Below the pieces are notes generated by a model, which worked only from the letters and a program-made list of their open reading frames with translations, made no database searches and had not been told where the DNA came from. Shown here one piece after another: positions 1 to 9,035 of a stretch of 64,000 nucleotides of DNA. Position 1 is the stretch's first letter. The number at the start of each line of letters is the position of its first letter. The translations under genes and the position numbers were made by a program. Origin of the DNA: Rhizobium cauense (lineage in GTDB: Bacteria > Pseudomonadota > Alphaproteobacteria > Rhizobiales > Rhizobiaceae); assembly GCF_019511525.1 (NCBI RefSeq), contig NZ_JAEUAT010000004.1, forward strand, positions 419,194 to 483,193. The letters are read 5' to 3'.

Positions 1-33
1 CCTTTATGACAGCCAGGCGGACAAAAGCCGGAT

Positions 34-675
34 ATGTCCATCAAACTCTTCGAATTGCTTCTCTACGCATCGATCTACACGGTGACGATCAGTGTCGTCT
101 CCATTCTGATCGGCTTTGCAATCGCGATCCTCCTTTCCAGCATGCTTTTGTCAAAGAAGCGGCTCTTTATCGCGCCTGCACAGATTTTCATCAGTTTCTT
201 TCGTGGCGTGCCACTGCTTGTGCAATTGCTTCTGATCTACAACATGCTGCCGGCCATTGGTCTGAATGTGCCGAGCATTGTCGCTGCAATCGTCGGGTTG
301 TCGCTTTGCACGGCTGCCTACCAGGCTGAGAACATGCGCGGTGGGTTTGCTAGCGTTCCGGTCGGTCTCATCGAGTCGGCCGAGATGGTCGGGCTGACAG
401 CGGGCCAAATCTTTCGCCGCATCAAGGCGCCGATCGCGCTACGCCTGACGTTTCCGGCCCTTGTCAACGAAGCCATACTCATCCTCAAGGCTTCGTCGCT
501 GGTCTCGGTCGTCGGCGTCATCGAGTTGACACGCATGGCGCAGGACCTTGCCGGAAGCACATTCTTGCCATTGCAGATCTTTGCGGCCGCTGGCCTCATC
601 TACCTTGCCATAAACTGGATCGTGGCGTTTGCCGGCGGTCTGATCGAACGCTCCTTGCCTGGAGTGCCGCGATGA
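34..675 (+). CDS. Amino-acid-type ABC transporter permease (HisM/GlnP family)
   Basis: A 213-residue, very hydrophobic inner-membrane protein with about five membrane segments. It is likely one half of the channel of a polar amino acid importer. The permease coupling loop is visible around residues 105-140 (ENMRGG, then ESAEMVGLTAGQIFRRIKAP), the pattern of the His/Glu/Gln/opine permease family. Its stop overlaps the next permease by 4 bases (ATGA), and the ATPase follows, so this is one operon. The binding protein gene is not in the window and probably lies just upstream; the first 33 bases contain only the end of an unidentified frame. The substrate cannot be read from the sequence. The family call is firm, the substrate is not. 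Confidence 0.88.
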   Translation: MSIKLFELLLYASIYTVTISVVSILIGFAIAILLSSMLLSKKRLFIAPAQIFISFFRGVPLLVQLLLIYNMLPAIGLNVPSIVAAIVGLSLCTAAYQAENMRGGFASVPVGLIESAEMVGLTAGQIFRRIKAPIALRLTFPALVNEAILILKASSLVSVVGVIELTRMAQDLAGSTFLPLQIFAAAGLIYLAINWIVAFAGGLIERSLPGVPR

Positions 676-1340
676 CTTTCGACATCAATGTCATTCTCGA
701 CCAATTGCCGGCGATCGCAAGTGGCGCTGGCGTGACGATCATGATTTGGATCGTGGGGACAATCGCGGCAGCCTTTATTGGCTTCTTCGTCGCCGTCGGA
801 AGGCGGTTCGGCGGCGTTCTGCTGGACAGGATACTCGGCTTGCTTGTCGCCGTTCTGCGCGGCACCCCGTTCCTGATCCAAATCTTCCTGGTCTACTATG
901 GCGGTCCGTTCATCGGCTTGTCACTTGATCCCGTACCTGCGGGCCTGATCGGCATTTCAATCTACGGTGCGGCATATTACAGTGAGATCTTCCGCTCCGG
1001 TTTCCTGGCAGTTCCCAAGGGCCACATCGAGGCTGGTGAGTGTGTTGGTCTCAGCCAGGGCCAGATCATCCGGCGCATTCTGCTGCCCGAAATGACCATG
1101 CTGGTGCTGCCGCCCTCGCTCAACATGGCCGTTTTGCTGATGAAGGAAACCGCCGTCCTCTCGATTATCACCGTACCGGAACTGACAGCGACATTGAGCG
1201 CAATTGGCGCGCAGCAGTATGCCTTCGTCGAGGCACTTACGGTGTTGGCAGTGTTTTATTGGGTTCTTGTCGAGATCACCGGCCGTCTTGGCCGAATTGT
1301 AGAAACGAAACTCACCAGATTCAGGTTTTTCAACGCATGA
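672..1340 (+). CDS. Amino-acid-type ABC transporter permease, second subunit
   Basis: A 222-residue membrane protein of the same HisM/HisQ family as its upstream neighbour, forming the second half of the transmembrane channel. The signature loop is clear: SEIFRSGFLAVPKGHIEAGE followed by GLSQGQIIRRILLPEM (about residues 105-145), where the EA..G coupling helix contacts the ATPase. It starts inside the stop of the first permease (ATGA overlap) and its own stop overlaps the ATPase start, so the three are translationally coupled. The paired-permease design is typical of polar amino acid and opine importers. Nothing is truncated. Confidence 0.9.
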   Translation: MTFDINVILDQLPAIASGAGVTIMIWIVGTIAAAFIGFFVAVGRRFGGVLLDRILGLLVAVLRGTPFLIQIFLVYYGGPFIGLSLDPVPAGLIGISIYGAAYYSEIFRSGFLAVPKGHIEAGECVGLSQGQIIRRILLPEMTMLVLPPSLNMAVLLMKETAVLSIITVPELTATLSAIGAQQYAFVEALTVLAVFYWVLVEITGRLGRIVETKLTRFRFFNA

Positions 1341-2128
1341 GCCTTCCCGCGATCTCAGTCAAGAATCTCGTCAAGACCTTTGGGGAAACTACCGTGCTCC
1401 AGAACATCGATCTGGAGATCCCTCAAGGGCAGGTTTCCTGCCTCATCGGTCCCTCTGGCTCGGGCAAGAGCACGCTGCTGCGCTGCATGGCTTTCCTGGA
1501 AGAGGCGACATCCGGGACGATTTCCGTCAATGGCGAAGTCCTTGGCTTTTCTGAGAATGCGCACGGCGTGCGCGAGCGCATCCCGGCTGCGGCGAACCGT
1601 GCGATCCGTGCGCAGATTGGCATGGTGTTTCAGCAGTTCAATCTCTGGCCGCACATGACGGCGCTCGGCAACGTTAGCGAAGCCTTGAAGACGGTTCACA
1701 AGATGAGCCGCAAGAACGCCGAGGAGCGGGCCATGGCCCAGCTCGTCAAGGTCGGCCTGGAGGCGAGGGCGGGGCACTACCCATCTCAGCTCTCGGGGGG
1801 GCAGCAACAGCGCGTCGCAATTGCTCGAGCGCTTGCTCTGAAGCCGAAGATCATGCTCTTCGACGAGCCGACCTCTTCACTCGATCCGGAGCTGACGGGC
1901 GAAGTGCTCAACGTCATGCGCGATCTCGCAAAGGAAGGCATGACGATGGTGGTCGTCTCTCACGAGATCGGGTTTGCCGCTACCGTTGGCCAACAGATCG
2001 CTTTCCTTGACCACGGGAAGATTCTCTTTACCGGCGCTCCGCAAGAGGTCTTCAAGAAGCCGCGGCACCCCCGTCTGGAACAGTTTCTCGACACTTATCT
2101 CGATCGCGGCGCGTCGATGTTGCTCTAA
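1337..2128 (+). CDS. Amino-acid-type ABC transporter ATP-binding protein
   Basis: A 263-residue ATPase that powers the importer formed by the two upstream permeases. Walker A is GPSGSGKST at residues 38-46, the signature LSGGQQQ near 152, and Walker B IMLFDEP near 172, followed by the D-loop SSLDPE. It closely follows the HisP/GlnQ pattern (FQQFNLWPHMT after the Q-loop). An upstream extension of the frame is open to about 1040, but the ATG at 1337 overlaps the permease stop by 4 bases and begins a normal N-terminus (MSLPAISVKNLVKTFG), so it was chosen. It is the last gene of the operon. Confidence 0.92.
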   Translation: MSLPAISVKNLVKTFGETTVLQNIDLEIPQGQVSCLIGPSGSGKSTLLRCMAFLEEATSGTISVNGEVLGFSENAHGVRERIPAAANRAIRAQIGMVFQQFNLWPHMTALGNVSEALKTVHKMSRKNAEERAMAQLVKVGLEARAGHYPSQLSGGQQQRVAIARALALKPKIMLFDEPTSSLDPELTGEVLNVMRDLAKEGMTMVVVSHEIGFAATVGQQIAFLDHGKILFTGAPQEVFKKPRHPRLEQFLDTYLDRGASMLL

Positions 2129-2491
2129 CCGGGTACTTGTTGCCCTGTCTGATCTCAATTGAGCTGGCGAAGCTGCTTCGTCGGCACCTTAGGTCTGGGT
2201 AGCGTGAGGCTATCTCTAAAACTGCGCATCTGCTCAATCGTGGAAGCAGGTGTCATGCAACGGTTATCTGGCCTTACTATACCTCGCCATCAATGTGCTG
2301 ACACCTGATACGCGCTTGCTGGATCATGCCTGCGCGGCCCATCCCGTGACAGGCTTCCCAGAGGCTTTATCAGGCCGTCAACCAAGAACACAATCCATCC
2401 AGGCTCCTTCAAAGCCGGGAAGCCTTGGCTATTCGGTGCGGCAGCCCGCCGCCCGTATCCTGACAACCGCCCTCCTAAACAAGGAAACGCC
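2129..2491. other. Intergenic region, no gene seen
   Basis: These 363 bases separate the amino acid importer from the TIM-barrel gene. Short open frames exist but none has a good ribosome binding site or a plausible protein. An AAGGAAACGCC stretch just before 2492 is the likely ribosome binding site of the next gene. No terminator hairpin or operator could be identified by eye. Confidence 0.5.
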
Positions 2492-3406
2492 ATGACCAAC
2501 ATCATCTCCACTGGTTTCAACTCGGGCTCGACAGACGGGGAACTCGACAGCCTCGAGGCTGATTTGCGCCGTCTTGCTGGACTTGGAGTCGAGACCGTCG
2601 AACTTGGCTTGACCAGCATCGACCTTGTTTCAGGTGGCAGGGTCATCAAGGAGCGCCTCGAGCGCCTCGTGGCACTCACTCGACAGTTCCCTTTCCGCTA
2701 TACGGTCCATGGACTTGTTTCTTCCAATTTCATGGACCCTGCAACCGCCCGCTACCAGATTGACGCTGCCAAGGCGCTCGTCGAGGTTTGCGACAGGGTT
2801 GGCGCGAGAGTGATCGTTCAGCACGGCGGCCACCTGCGTGCAGACCAACTCTTCGAACGGGCCGAGGCAGATCGACGCGAGCGCGATGCCCTTTTCGAAC
2901 TGGCAGAGTTTTCCGGGCGCTACGACGTGCGCATCGCATTTGAGAACATCTTCACCACCGAGCCTGGACAATACCGCCAGACGCCGGCCGAGGTTGCCGA
3001 AACTGTCAAGGCAGTCGGTCACCCAAACCTTGTGGCTCTGATCGATTTCAGCCACGCCTACATCGAAGCGACGTATCGCGGCTTGAGCTTCCGTGATCAG
3101 ATCCGCGCCATGGCACCGGTCGCCGGACACCTTCACGTCCATGATTCTTTCGGCCGACCGCAGGCCTTCTACAAGCCATACCATTTGCAGGAATCCACTG
3201 CGCTTGGCATCGGCGATCTGCATATGCCGCTCGGTTGGGGCGATATCGATTGGGAAGATATCTTTAGTGAACTTGAGTTTCTCCCTGGCACCGTCTTGAT
3301 GATGGAAATCGGCGCGCGCTACCGCAATGAGCAGAGTGCCTCACTTGATCGCGCCAGGCGCCTCATCGCGTTGAACAGCAACCGTGTCGCCGTAGCTGCG
3401 GAATAA
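2492..3406 (+). CDS. Sugar phosphate isomerase/epimerase-like TIM-barrel protein
   Basis: A 304-residue soluble protein of the xylose-isomerase-like TIM-barrel superfamily (AP endonuclease 2 fold; IolE/IolH, hydroxypyruvate isomerase and related enzymes). The pattern fits: GVETVELGL near the first strand, VHGL and VQHGGHL with metal-ligand histidines, a central AFENIF strand carrying the ligand Glu (about residue 152), LIDFSHAY and GHLHVHDSFG with further Asp/His ligands, and a C-terminal MEIGARY strand. These enzymes bind a divalent metal and isomerise or epimerise small sugars. The substrate is unknown. It follows the amino acid importer after 363 bases, so co-regulation is possible but not shown. 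Confidence 0.75.
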   Translation: MTNIISTGFNSGSTDGELDSLEADLRRLAGLGVETVELGLTSIDLVSGGRVIKERLERLVALTRQFPFRYTVHGLVSSNFMDPATARYQIDAAKALVEVCDRVGARVIVQHGGHLRADQLFERAEADRRERDALFELAEFSGRYDVRIAFENIFTTEPGQYRQTPAEVAETVKAVGHPNLVALIDFSHAYIEATYRGLSFRDQIRAMAPVAGHLHVHDSFGRPQAFYKPYHLQESTALGIGDLHMPLGWGDIDWEDIFSELEFLPGTVLMMEIGARYRNEQSASLDRARRLIALNSNRVAVAAE

Positions 3407-3514
3407 GCACGCAAACAGACATGTGCAAGCCGGCTGTGAGGACGGCTTGCACGCACTGTCGGGCATCGCCTTGCAACGGTCGAGGCAATGTCAGGCAAAT
3501 AAAATCCGTGTCCA

Positions 3515-3541
3515 TGTCACACTGACAGGACCTCGCTCGTC
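3515..3541 (+). promoter_or_regulatory. ECF41-type sigma factor promoter
   Basis: The -35-like element TGTCACA (3515-3521) is followed by 16 bases and the -10-like element CGTC (3538-3541), ending 34 bases before the ATG at 3576. As I recall the published ECF41 promoter, the consensus is exactly TGTCACA-N16-CGTC. The site lies in front of the decarboxylase-like gene that is co-transcribed with an ECF41 sigma factor, which is the usual autoregulated layout. Confidence 0.8.
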
Positions 3542-3575
3542 ATGGTGTCGGAACCAACAGAAGGAACCTGGAACC

Positions 3576-4043
3576 ATGACTGCCAAGCTCGATCTCTTTT
3601 CTGCCGCTCCCTCGCTCATGAAGACCTGGATGAATACGTCGATTGCCGTCGCGTCCAGCCTGGAGCCAACCCTCATCGAACTCGTCAAAATCCGCGCATC
3701 CCAGATCAACGCCTGCGCCAATTGCATCAACATGCATACTGCGGAAGCGCGCGCCAAGGGCGAGACTGAGCAGCGCATTTATTTGTTGTCGGCCTGGCAG
3801 GAGGCTCCGTGCTATTCCGATCGCGAACGCGCCGCGTTAGGATGGACTGACGCGCTTACTCGATTGTCGGAAAGCCACACTCATGAGAAAGCTTACGATG
3901 CCCTAAAGGCGCAGTTCACGGAGGAGGAGCAGGTGAAGCTTACGCTCATGATCAACGTCATCAACGGGTGGAACCGCCTTGCCGTTGGCTTCGGTCTGTG
4001 GATCGATCCCGCTGCGGCAAAAGCTGCTCAGGCCGCCGCCTAA
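3576..4043 (+). CDS. Carboxymuconolactone decarboxylase / AhpD-like protein
   Basis: A 155-residue protein of the CMD/alkylhydroperoxidase AhpD family. The redox motif CANCINMH carries Cys47, Cys50 and His54, the catalytic triad of peroxidase-type members, which reduce hydroperoxides via the cysteine pair. The frame is open upstream, but the ATG at 3576 follows GGAACC and begins the family's usual N-terminus. The stop overlaps the sigma factor start by one base (TAATG). A CMD gene next to an ECF41 sigma factor is a recognised pairing, and a matching promoter lies directly upstream. The true substrate is unknown; an oxidative or organic hydroperoxide stress role is inference. Confidence 0.88.
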   Translation: MTAKLDLFSAAPSLMKTWMNTSIAVASSLEPTLIELVKIRASQINACANCINMHTAEARAKGETEQRIYLLSAWQEAPCYSDRERAALGWTDALTRLSESHTHEKAYDALKAQFTEEEQVKLTLMINVINGWNRLAVGFGLWIDPAAAKAAQAAA

Positions 4044-4900
4044 TGGTAAGCCAGGTGTCCGATGACGCAGCGGAAAGCTTTCATCCGTTGCGTCCCAAGC
4101 TCATGCGAGTGGCCTATCGTATGCTGGGCTCGGTCGCCGACGCGGAGGACATCGTGCAGGAGGCCTTCATCCGCTGGATGGGGGCCGACCGCGGTTCGGT
4201 GTTGGAACCCGAGGCATTCCTGCGCCGCACAGTTACGCGCCTTTGTCTCGACCAGCTTAAATCGGCACGGCGTCAGCGCGAGACCTATGTAGGCCCCTGG
4301 CTCCCCGAACCTGTTGTCGAAGAGGAGCAGGAAGAGGATGTTACCCTGCCGCTGATGCTTGCGCTCGAACGGCTCTCCCCGCTCGAACGTGCTGCTTTCC
4401 TGCTTCACGACGTCTTTGGATTAGGCTTTGAAGAGATTGCGGCGACAATCCAGCGTGATCCTGCTGCTTGCCGCAAACTCGCAACTCGTGCCCGGGAACA
4501 CGTTCGCGAGGCGAGACCGCGCTTTCAGATTGAAAGCGCGCAGGGCCTCGAACTTGCCAAGGCCTTTTTTGCTGCTTCGCGGAGCGGCGACATGAAGGCG
4601 CTTGGTGCAATGCTGGCGGCCGATGTCAGTGTTCATGCAGACGGCGGCGGCAAGCGTTCGGCGGCGATCGAACCGATTATTGGATCTTCTGCTGTGCTTA
4701 GGCTTCACGAACATCTGGCTGTTCTTTTCCGGAAGAATGGTTCAAGCCTCGCGCATGTAGGCTTCGTCAACGGACTGCCGGGATTTGTCACGCGCGAGGC
4801 GGATGGCGAACTGCAGACGACCGCCCTTGAGATCGCCGACGGCAAGATCATTGCAATCTATGTCGTACGCAATCCCGACAAGCTCAAGCATCTGCACTAG
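4043..4900 (+). CDS. ECF41-family RNA polymerase sigma factor with SnoaL-like C-terminal domain
   Basis: A 285-residue sigma factor. Region 2 spans about residues 10-80 (LMRVAYRMLGSVADAEDIVQEAF), region 4 about 105-160 (LERLSPLERAAFLLHDVFG, then an HTH), and a SnoaL-like extension fills 165-285. All three ECF41 hallmarks are present: WLPEP in the linker, DGGGK in the extension and NPDKL near the C-terminus. In this family the fused extension replaces a separate anti-sigma factor and tunes activity. The ATG at 4043 overlaps the decarboxylase stop, so the two are coupled. It probably activates its own operon from the promoter at 3515-3541. The signal sensed is unknown. Confidence 0.93.
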   Translation: MVSQVSDDAAESFHPLRPKLMRVAYRMLGSVADAEDIVQEAFIRWMGADRGSVLEPEAFLRRTVTRLCLDQLKSARRQRETYVGPWLPEPVVEEEQEEDVTLPLMLALERLSPLERAAFLLHDVFGLGFEEIAATIQRDPAACRKLATRAREHVREARPRFQIESAQGLELAKAFFAASRSGDMKALGAMLAADVSVHADGGGKRSAAIEPIIGSSAVLRLHEHLAVLFRKNGSSLAHVGFVNGLPGFVTREADGELQTTALEIADGKIIAIYVVRNPDKLKHLH

Positions 4901-5055
4901 CTGGTTGCCTCGCTTCATGACGATCGCTGGCCAGCTCCTCGTCGGCGGAAGTTGCACAGCTGTGCAATATTTGTCTCGAGGTTGCCGGCCTGTCATGACA
5001 CTGTTACGCGCCGGGGATAGCACAGCCTTCTACACGCGAGCCAACGGAGAAGGCT

Positions 5056-6204
5056 ATGAACAGACGCGACTTCCTTGTCACCTCAACCGCTGCGGCGGCC
5101 GGCATGCTGATGCTGCCCCGTCTGGCTTCTGCCGCGACAACGACCATCGATCTCTATAGCGGATCCGACGCGAACATCATCGACTTCTGGACCAATGTCG
5201 TGCGTCCCGCTTTCGAAAAGGCGCACCCGGATCTGGCCGTGAAGATTATCGATGGTGGTGACAACACTGGATTGCGCGCGATTGCAGACCGCGCCTTCGC
5301 CGCGCTCAAGACCAAGACGGATCCCCAGGCCGACATCTTCGAACACTTCGACCCCCGCCTTCCTCCGTCGGGTTCAGAAGCTGGCCTTTGGGTGGAATTC
5401 TCGGCGCAGAACGTCGACGGTTTTGACCACGTCAACCCCTTGGCTGTCGACAGCAAGTACTCGCTTCCCTATCGCGGATCGCAGGTGCTGTTGGCCTATG
5501 ACCGGACCAAGCTCGATCCGAAAGACGCCCCGAAGAGCTGGGAACAGCTGACGGCGTGGATCAAGGCCAATCCGGGCCAGTTCATTTACAATCGGCCTGA
5601 TAAGGGCGGCTCGGGCGGAAACTTTGTCCGTCGTGCCATTCATGAAGCCAACGGGCGTGACCCGAAGAAGTTTACGATAGACAATTTCACCGCTGACTAT
5701 GCCAATCAAGCGCTGACGCCAGCCTGGGCGCTGCTTAACGACCTGGCGCCGTCGCTTTATGAGAAGGGCGCCTATACCGCGGGAAATACCCAGTCGATTC
5801 AGCTTCTAGCGCAAGGCGTAGTAACAATGACGCCCGTCTGGTCGGACCAGGTGCTGCAGGCAATCGCGCAGGGCGTGCTGCCGGAGACCACGGGGCTCGT
5901 GCAGTTGGCAGATCTGGCGCTTTGCGGTGGCTTTTCCCGCATGACCGTGTTTTCCAACGGCGCCAACAAGGACGCTGCAATGAAGCTTGCCGCCTTCCTT
6001 CTGACCAGGGAGATGCAGGAAGCGATCATCACCGAAATTGGTGGCTTCCCCGGCGTTTCCTGGGAGAACATCTCGGATGAACTGCGCCACAAGTACGCAG
6101 ACGTCATTCCTGCGACGATCCCCACATTCCCTGGCGGTGATTGGGAAACCACCATCAACGACGGATGGTATCGCAACGTTGCCCCGGGCATCAGCCGCAG
6201 CTGA
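5056..6204 (+). CDS. ABC transporter periplasmic substrate-binding protein
   Basis: A 382-residue exported binding protein. The N-terminus MNRRDFLVTSTAAAAG has a twin-arginine style motif and ends in LASA, so Tat export and cleavage near residue 26 are likely. The mature part (DLYSGSDANIIDFWTNVVRPAFEKAHPDL and so on) has the type II fold of the Fe3+/thiamine/putrescine/YnjB group. It is the first gene of an operon with two permeases, an ATPase and a glycerophosphodiester phosphodiesterase; its stop shares a base with the first permease start. The neighbours suggest a glycerophosphodiester or inositol-containing ligand, but this is inferred from context, not from binding residues. Confidence 0.85.
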   Translation: MNRRDFLVTSTAAAAGMLMLPRLASAATTTIDLYSGSDANIIDFWTNVVRPAFEKAHPDLAVKIIDGGDNTGLRAIADRAFAALKTKTDPQADIFEHFDPRLPPSGSEAGLWVEFSAQNVDGFDHVNPLAVDSKYSLPYRGSQVLLAYDRTKLDPKDAPKSWEQLTAWIKANPGQFIYNRPDKGGSGGNFVRRAIHEANGRDPKKFTIDNFTADYANQALTPAWALLNDLAPSLYEKGAYTAGNTQSIQLLAQGVVTMTPVWSDQVLQAIAQGVLPETTGLVQLADLALCGGFSRMTVFSNGANKDAAMKLAAFLLTREMQEAIITEIGGFPGVSWENISDELRHKYADVIPATIPTFPGGDWETTINDGWYRNVAPGISRS

Positions 6205-7094
6205 TGCGCAGGCCCATGACACGTCCTCTGCCGGCACGACGTTCCGTGTCGGCAAGCAGGGCAGGTTGGGTGGGACTTCCATTGGTTGCACTGCCTGTGC
6301 TGCTCCTTGCGTGGTTGATCATCTATCCAATCCTGTCGGCCGTCACGAGCACGCTGCTTGTCGCTCGCCCAGACGGCTCGTCCACGCTATCTCTCGCCTC
6401 CTACCACTTCTTCTTCAGCGACCCGTATAGCCGTGCCAATCTTTGGATCACCCTCTGGACGACATGTGTTTGCGGGATGCTGCTTCTGGTGACCGGACTA
6501 CCGATTGCGCTCTACCTGCGCTTTGCACGTGGGCGGCTCTCCGCCTATGTGCAAGGACTTGCCATTTTCCCGATGTTTGTTCCGTCGATCATCCTGTCCT
6601 ATGCGCTCATCCGCACGATCGGTCCAAACGGCGCCGTTGACGTGCTGCTCAATGCGGCCGGGCTGCCGAAGTTACCGTCCCCGTACCTTACGCCATGGGG
6701 GCCTGTCATAGGCCTGGTCTGGGACAACCTGCCCCTCACGGTCCTGATGCTGACGGCTGGCCTGGGCAGCATCCCGAAAAGCTCGATCGAGGCAGCGCGG
6801 GATGTCGGTGCTTCGCCACTGCGCGTGTTTCGATCAATCATTCTCCCTCGCATGGGAAATTCGCTTCTCGTTACGATGTCCTTCGCAATCCTCGGAATAT
6901 TTTCTTCCTTCACGCTGCCCTATCTGCTCGGGCCGGCCTCGCCTGAGATGATGGGCCCGTTCATGCAGCGAACATTTTCCGACATGAATGACCCCGTCAA
7001 CGCCCTGACGCAGGCTGTTGTCACATTCGGCTTCTGTCTCGTCTTCGGGATCTTCTACGTGCGATCGATCGCCCGCAACAGGGGAGGCTCCTGA
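6204..7094 (+). CDS. ABC transporter permease (spermidine/iron type), first subunit
   Basis: A 296-residue inner-membrane permease with about six membrane segments. The coupling motif is at roughly residues 190-225 (KSSIEAARDVGASPLRVFRSIILPRMG), the EAA..G loop that docks on the ATPase. The open frame extends to 6141, but the ATG at 6204 sits in the TGATG junction with the binding protein and gives a normal N-terminus with basic residues before the first membrane helix. The next permease overlaps by one base. It belongs to the PotB/CysT/ThiP-like family; the substrate is unresolved. Confidence 0.86.
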   Translation: MRRPMTRPLPARRSVSASRAGWVGLPLVALPVLLLAWLIIYPILSAVTSTLLVARPDGSSTLSLASYHFFFSDPYSRANLWITLWTTCVCGMLLLVTGLPIALYLRFARGRLSAYVQGLAIFPMFVPSIILSYALIRTIGPNGAVDVLLNAAGLPKLPSPYLTPWGPVIGLVWDNLPLTVLMLTAGLGSIPKSSIEAARDVGASPLRVFRSIILPRMGNSLLVTMSFAILGIFSSFTLPYLLGPASPEMMGPFMQRTFSDMNDPVNALTQAVVTFGFCLVFGIFYVRSIARNRGGS

Positions 7095-7918
7095 TGAGGC
7101 TGAGGAAGCTCGCAGTTCAAGAGGCCGATTGGATAGGCGTCGTTCTGGCAGTGCTGCTGACCTTTTTCATCGCACTGCCGCTTATTGTCGTTGGGACCTG
7201 GGCCTTCAGTGAGATCTGGCGCTATCCTGCTGTGATTCCGCAGCAATTCGGTGTGCGCTACTGGTCGCTGACGCTGTCGAGAACAGACGTCTGGGAAGCA
7301 CTTTTCCTCAGTCTTCGCCTGACGACGACGGTAACCATCCTCTCCGCCATAATCTGTCTACCGGCGGCCTATGCTTTCGCACGGATGACATTTCCGGGCC
7401 GAAATGTGCTTTTTCTGTCGTTCCTCGCCTCGCACGCATTTCCGAAGTTCGGGTTGCTGGTGGCAATTGCGGGGATCTTTCTGCAGATCGGGTTGATCAG
7501 CTCCTTTTGGGGCGTGGTGCTCATTCAGCTGGTCGGAACGCTGATGCTGATGATCTGGATTCCAGTCTCCGCATTCCAGAACGTCGATCGCCGAATGGAA
7601 GAGGCAGCGCGCGATGCCGGGGCGACACCTTTGCGTGTCTTCTGGTCGATTACCCTGCCGCAGGCGGCGCCAACGATTGTTGCCGCAGTACTCCTCACCT
7701 TCGTGGGCACGTTCTACGAAACTGAAGGGGCATGGCTGATCGGTGCGCCGGAGATCCGCACGATGCCTGTGCTGATGGTCACCTTCATCAACAACCAGAT
7801 CGTCGTTCAGTACGGGGCCGTGCTGTCCGTGATGCTGTGGGTACCCTCCTTCGTCGCCCTGATGTTCGCCCGAAGGGTGATCGGTACTGGAACTTTTGCG
7901 AGGGGATTGGGCGCATGA
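7094..7918 (+). CDS. ABC transporter permease (spermidine/iron type), second subunit
   Basis: A 274-residue membrane protein, partner of the preceding permease. The EAA loop is visible around residues 170-195 (RRMEEAARDAGATPLRVFWSI, ending TLPQAAP). It starts within the stop of its partner (TGATG) and is followed after 37 bases by the ATPase. Two separate permease genes, one ATPase and a Tat-type binding protein form a complete importer here. Confidence 0.86.
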   Translation: MRLRKLAVQEADWIGVVLAVLLTFFIALPLIVVGTWAFSEIWRYPAVIPQQFGVRYWSLTLSRTDVWEALFLSLRLTTTVTILSAIICLPAAYAFARMTFPGRNVLFLSFLASHAFPKFGLLVAIAGIFLQIGLISSFWGVVLIQLVGTLMLMIWIPVSAFQNVDRRMEEAARDAGATPLRVFWSITLPQAAPTIVAAVLLTFVGTFYETEGAWLIGAPEIRTMPVLMVTFINNQIVVQYGAVLSVMLWVPSFVALMFARRVIGTGTFARGLGA

Positions 7919-7955
7919 TGTTCGTTGCGGCGGATGACGCCAGGAAGGGCTTCAG

Positions 7956-9035
7956 ATGGCACGCTTGACCATCAATGGAATATCCAAGAGTTTCGGCGCC
8001 ACGTTTGCGGTCCGCGAAATTTCCCTCGATGTGGAGGACGGAGAACTGGTCTGCCTGCTTGGTCCTTCAGGTTCAGGCAAGTCGACGTTGCTGCGCATGA
8101 TTGGAGGCTTCGAAGCGCCGACCGCGGGCAACATTCTGATCGATGCAAGAGATGTTACCTCACTGCCCCCCGAAAAACGTCCCACGGGCATGGTGTTCCA
8201 GAGCCATGCCCTTTGGACCCATATGGATGTCTTCAACAATATCGCATTCGGTCTCAAGCTCCGCCGTCTCCCAAAAAGGGAGATCAGGGAGCGCGTCGAG
8301 CAAGCACTGGCGCTCGTTGGCCTCGCGGACTACGGCCAGCGCATGACATCGCAGCTTTCCGGCGGACAGCAGCAGCGAGTGGCGCTTGCCCGTTCGCTCG
8401 TTCTCGAACCAAAGATCCTGCTCCTCGACGAGCCATTCGCCAGTCTCGATCAGCACCTGCGGGAGCGGTTGCGTGAGGAGGTGCGTGACATTCAACAGCG
8501 ACTTGGCATCACGACGCTCTTCGTGACCCACGGACAGGATGAAGCGCTCGCGCTCGCTGACAGGATCGTCGTGATGCGCGATGGCGGCATGGAGCAGATC
8601 GCTTCGCCCGATCGCATCTATCGCGAGCCTGAGACAGAGTTCGTTGCCGGGTTTATCGGTTCCATGAATTTCGTTCGTACGACTATCAGGGATGGTTTCA
8701 GTCAGCATCAAGCCTTTGCGCTCCCTGTCCCCGTTTGCGACGGCGAGGTCGTCCTGGCTGTCCGACCCGAAGCTCTGTCGCTTGTCGCGGCAAAGGGCAC
8801 GGGGACCGGCATTGTCCATCGGAGCATCGACTTTGGTACCCACAAGATTGTTGACGTGGATCTTACTGATGGAACGAGGGTGAAGGTCATGGCACCCAGT
8901 AATAGTGGCTGGACAAAAGGGGCCGCGGTAGAGCCGGTGGCCGCCGCCTTCCGGGCATTCAGGGACAACCGGCTTGTTTACGAGACCTCGGCCGTGTCAG
9001 CTACACATAACGATCGGATGTTCGGACATGCTTGA
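7956..9035 (+). CDS. ABC transporter ATP-binding protein (PotA/UgpC-like)
   Basis: A 359-residue ATPase. Walker A GPSGSGKST lies near residue 37, the signature LSGGQQQRVALARS near 132, and Walker B ILLLDEPFASLD near 155. A C-terminal TOBE-like regulatory extension (about residues 240-340, with VLAVRPEALSL) places it in the PotA/MalK/FbpC group. The usual FQSHALWTHMDVFNNIAFGL segment follows the Q-loop. Its 3' end overlaps the phosphodiesterase gene by 8 bases, so transport and hydrolysis are in one transcript. Confidence 0.9.
   Translation: MARLTINGISKSFGATFAVREISLDVEDGELVCLLGPSGSGKSTLLRMIGGFEAPTAGNILIDARDVTSLPPEKRPTGMVFQSHALWTHMDVFNNIAFGLKLRRLPKREIRERVEQALALVGLADYGQRMTSQLSGGQQQRVALARSLVLEPKILLLDEPFASLDQHLRERLREEVRDIQQRLGITTLFVTHGQDEALALADRIVVMRDGGMEQIASPDRIYREPETEFVAGFIGSMNFVRTTIRDGFSQHQAFALPVPVCDGEVVLAVRPEALSLVAAKGTGTGIVHRSIDFGTHKIVDVDLTDGTRVKVMAPSNSGWTKGAAVEPVAAAFRAFRDNRLVYETSAVSATHNDRMFGHA

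Noticed and set aside
4985..5020. TGTCATGACAC before the second importer as another ECF41 promoter
   Set aside because: The -35 match is partial and no CGTC lies 16 bases downstream.
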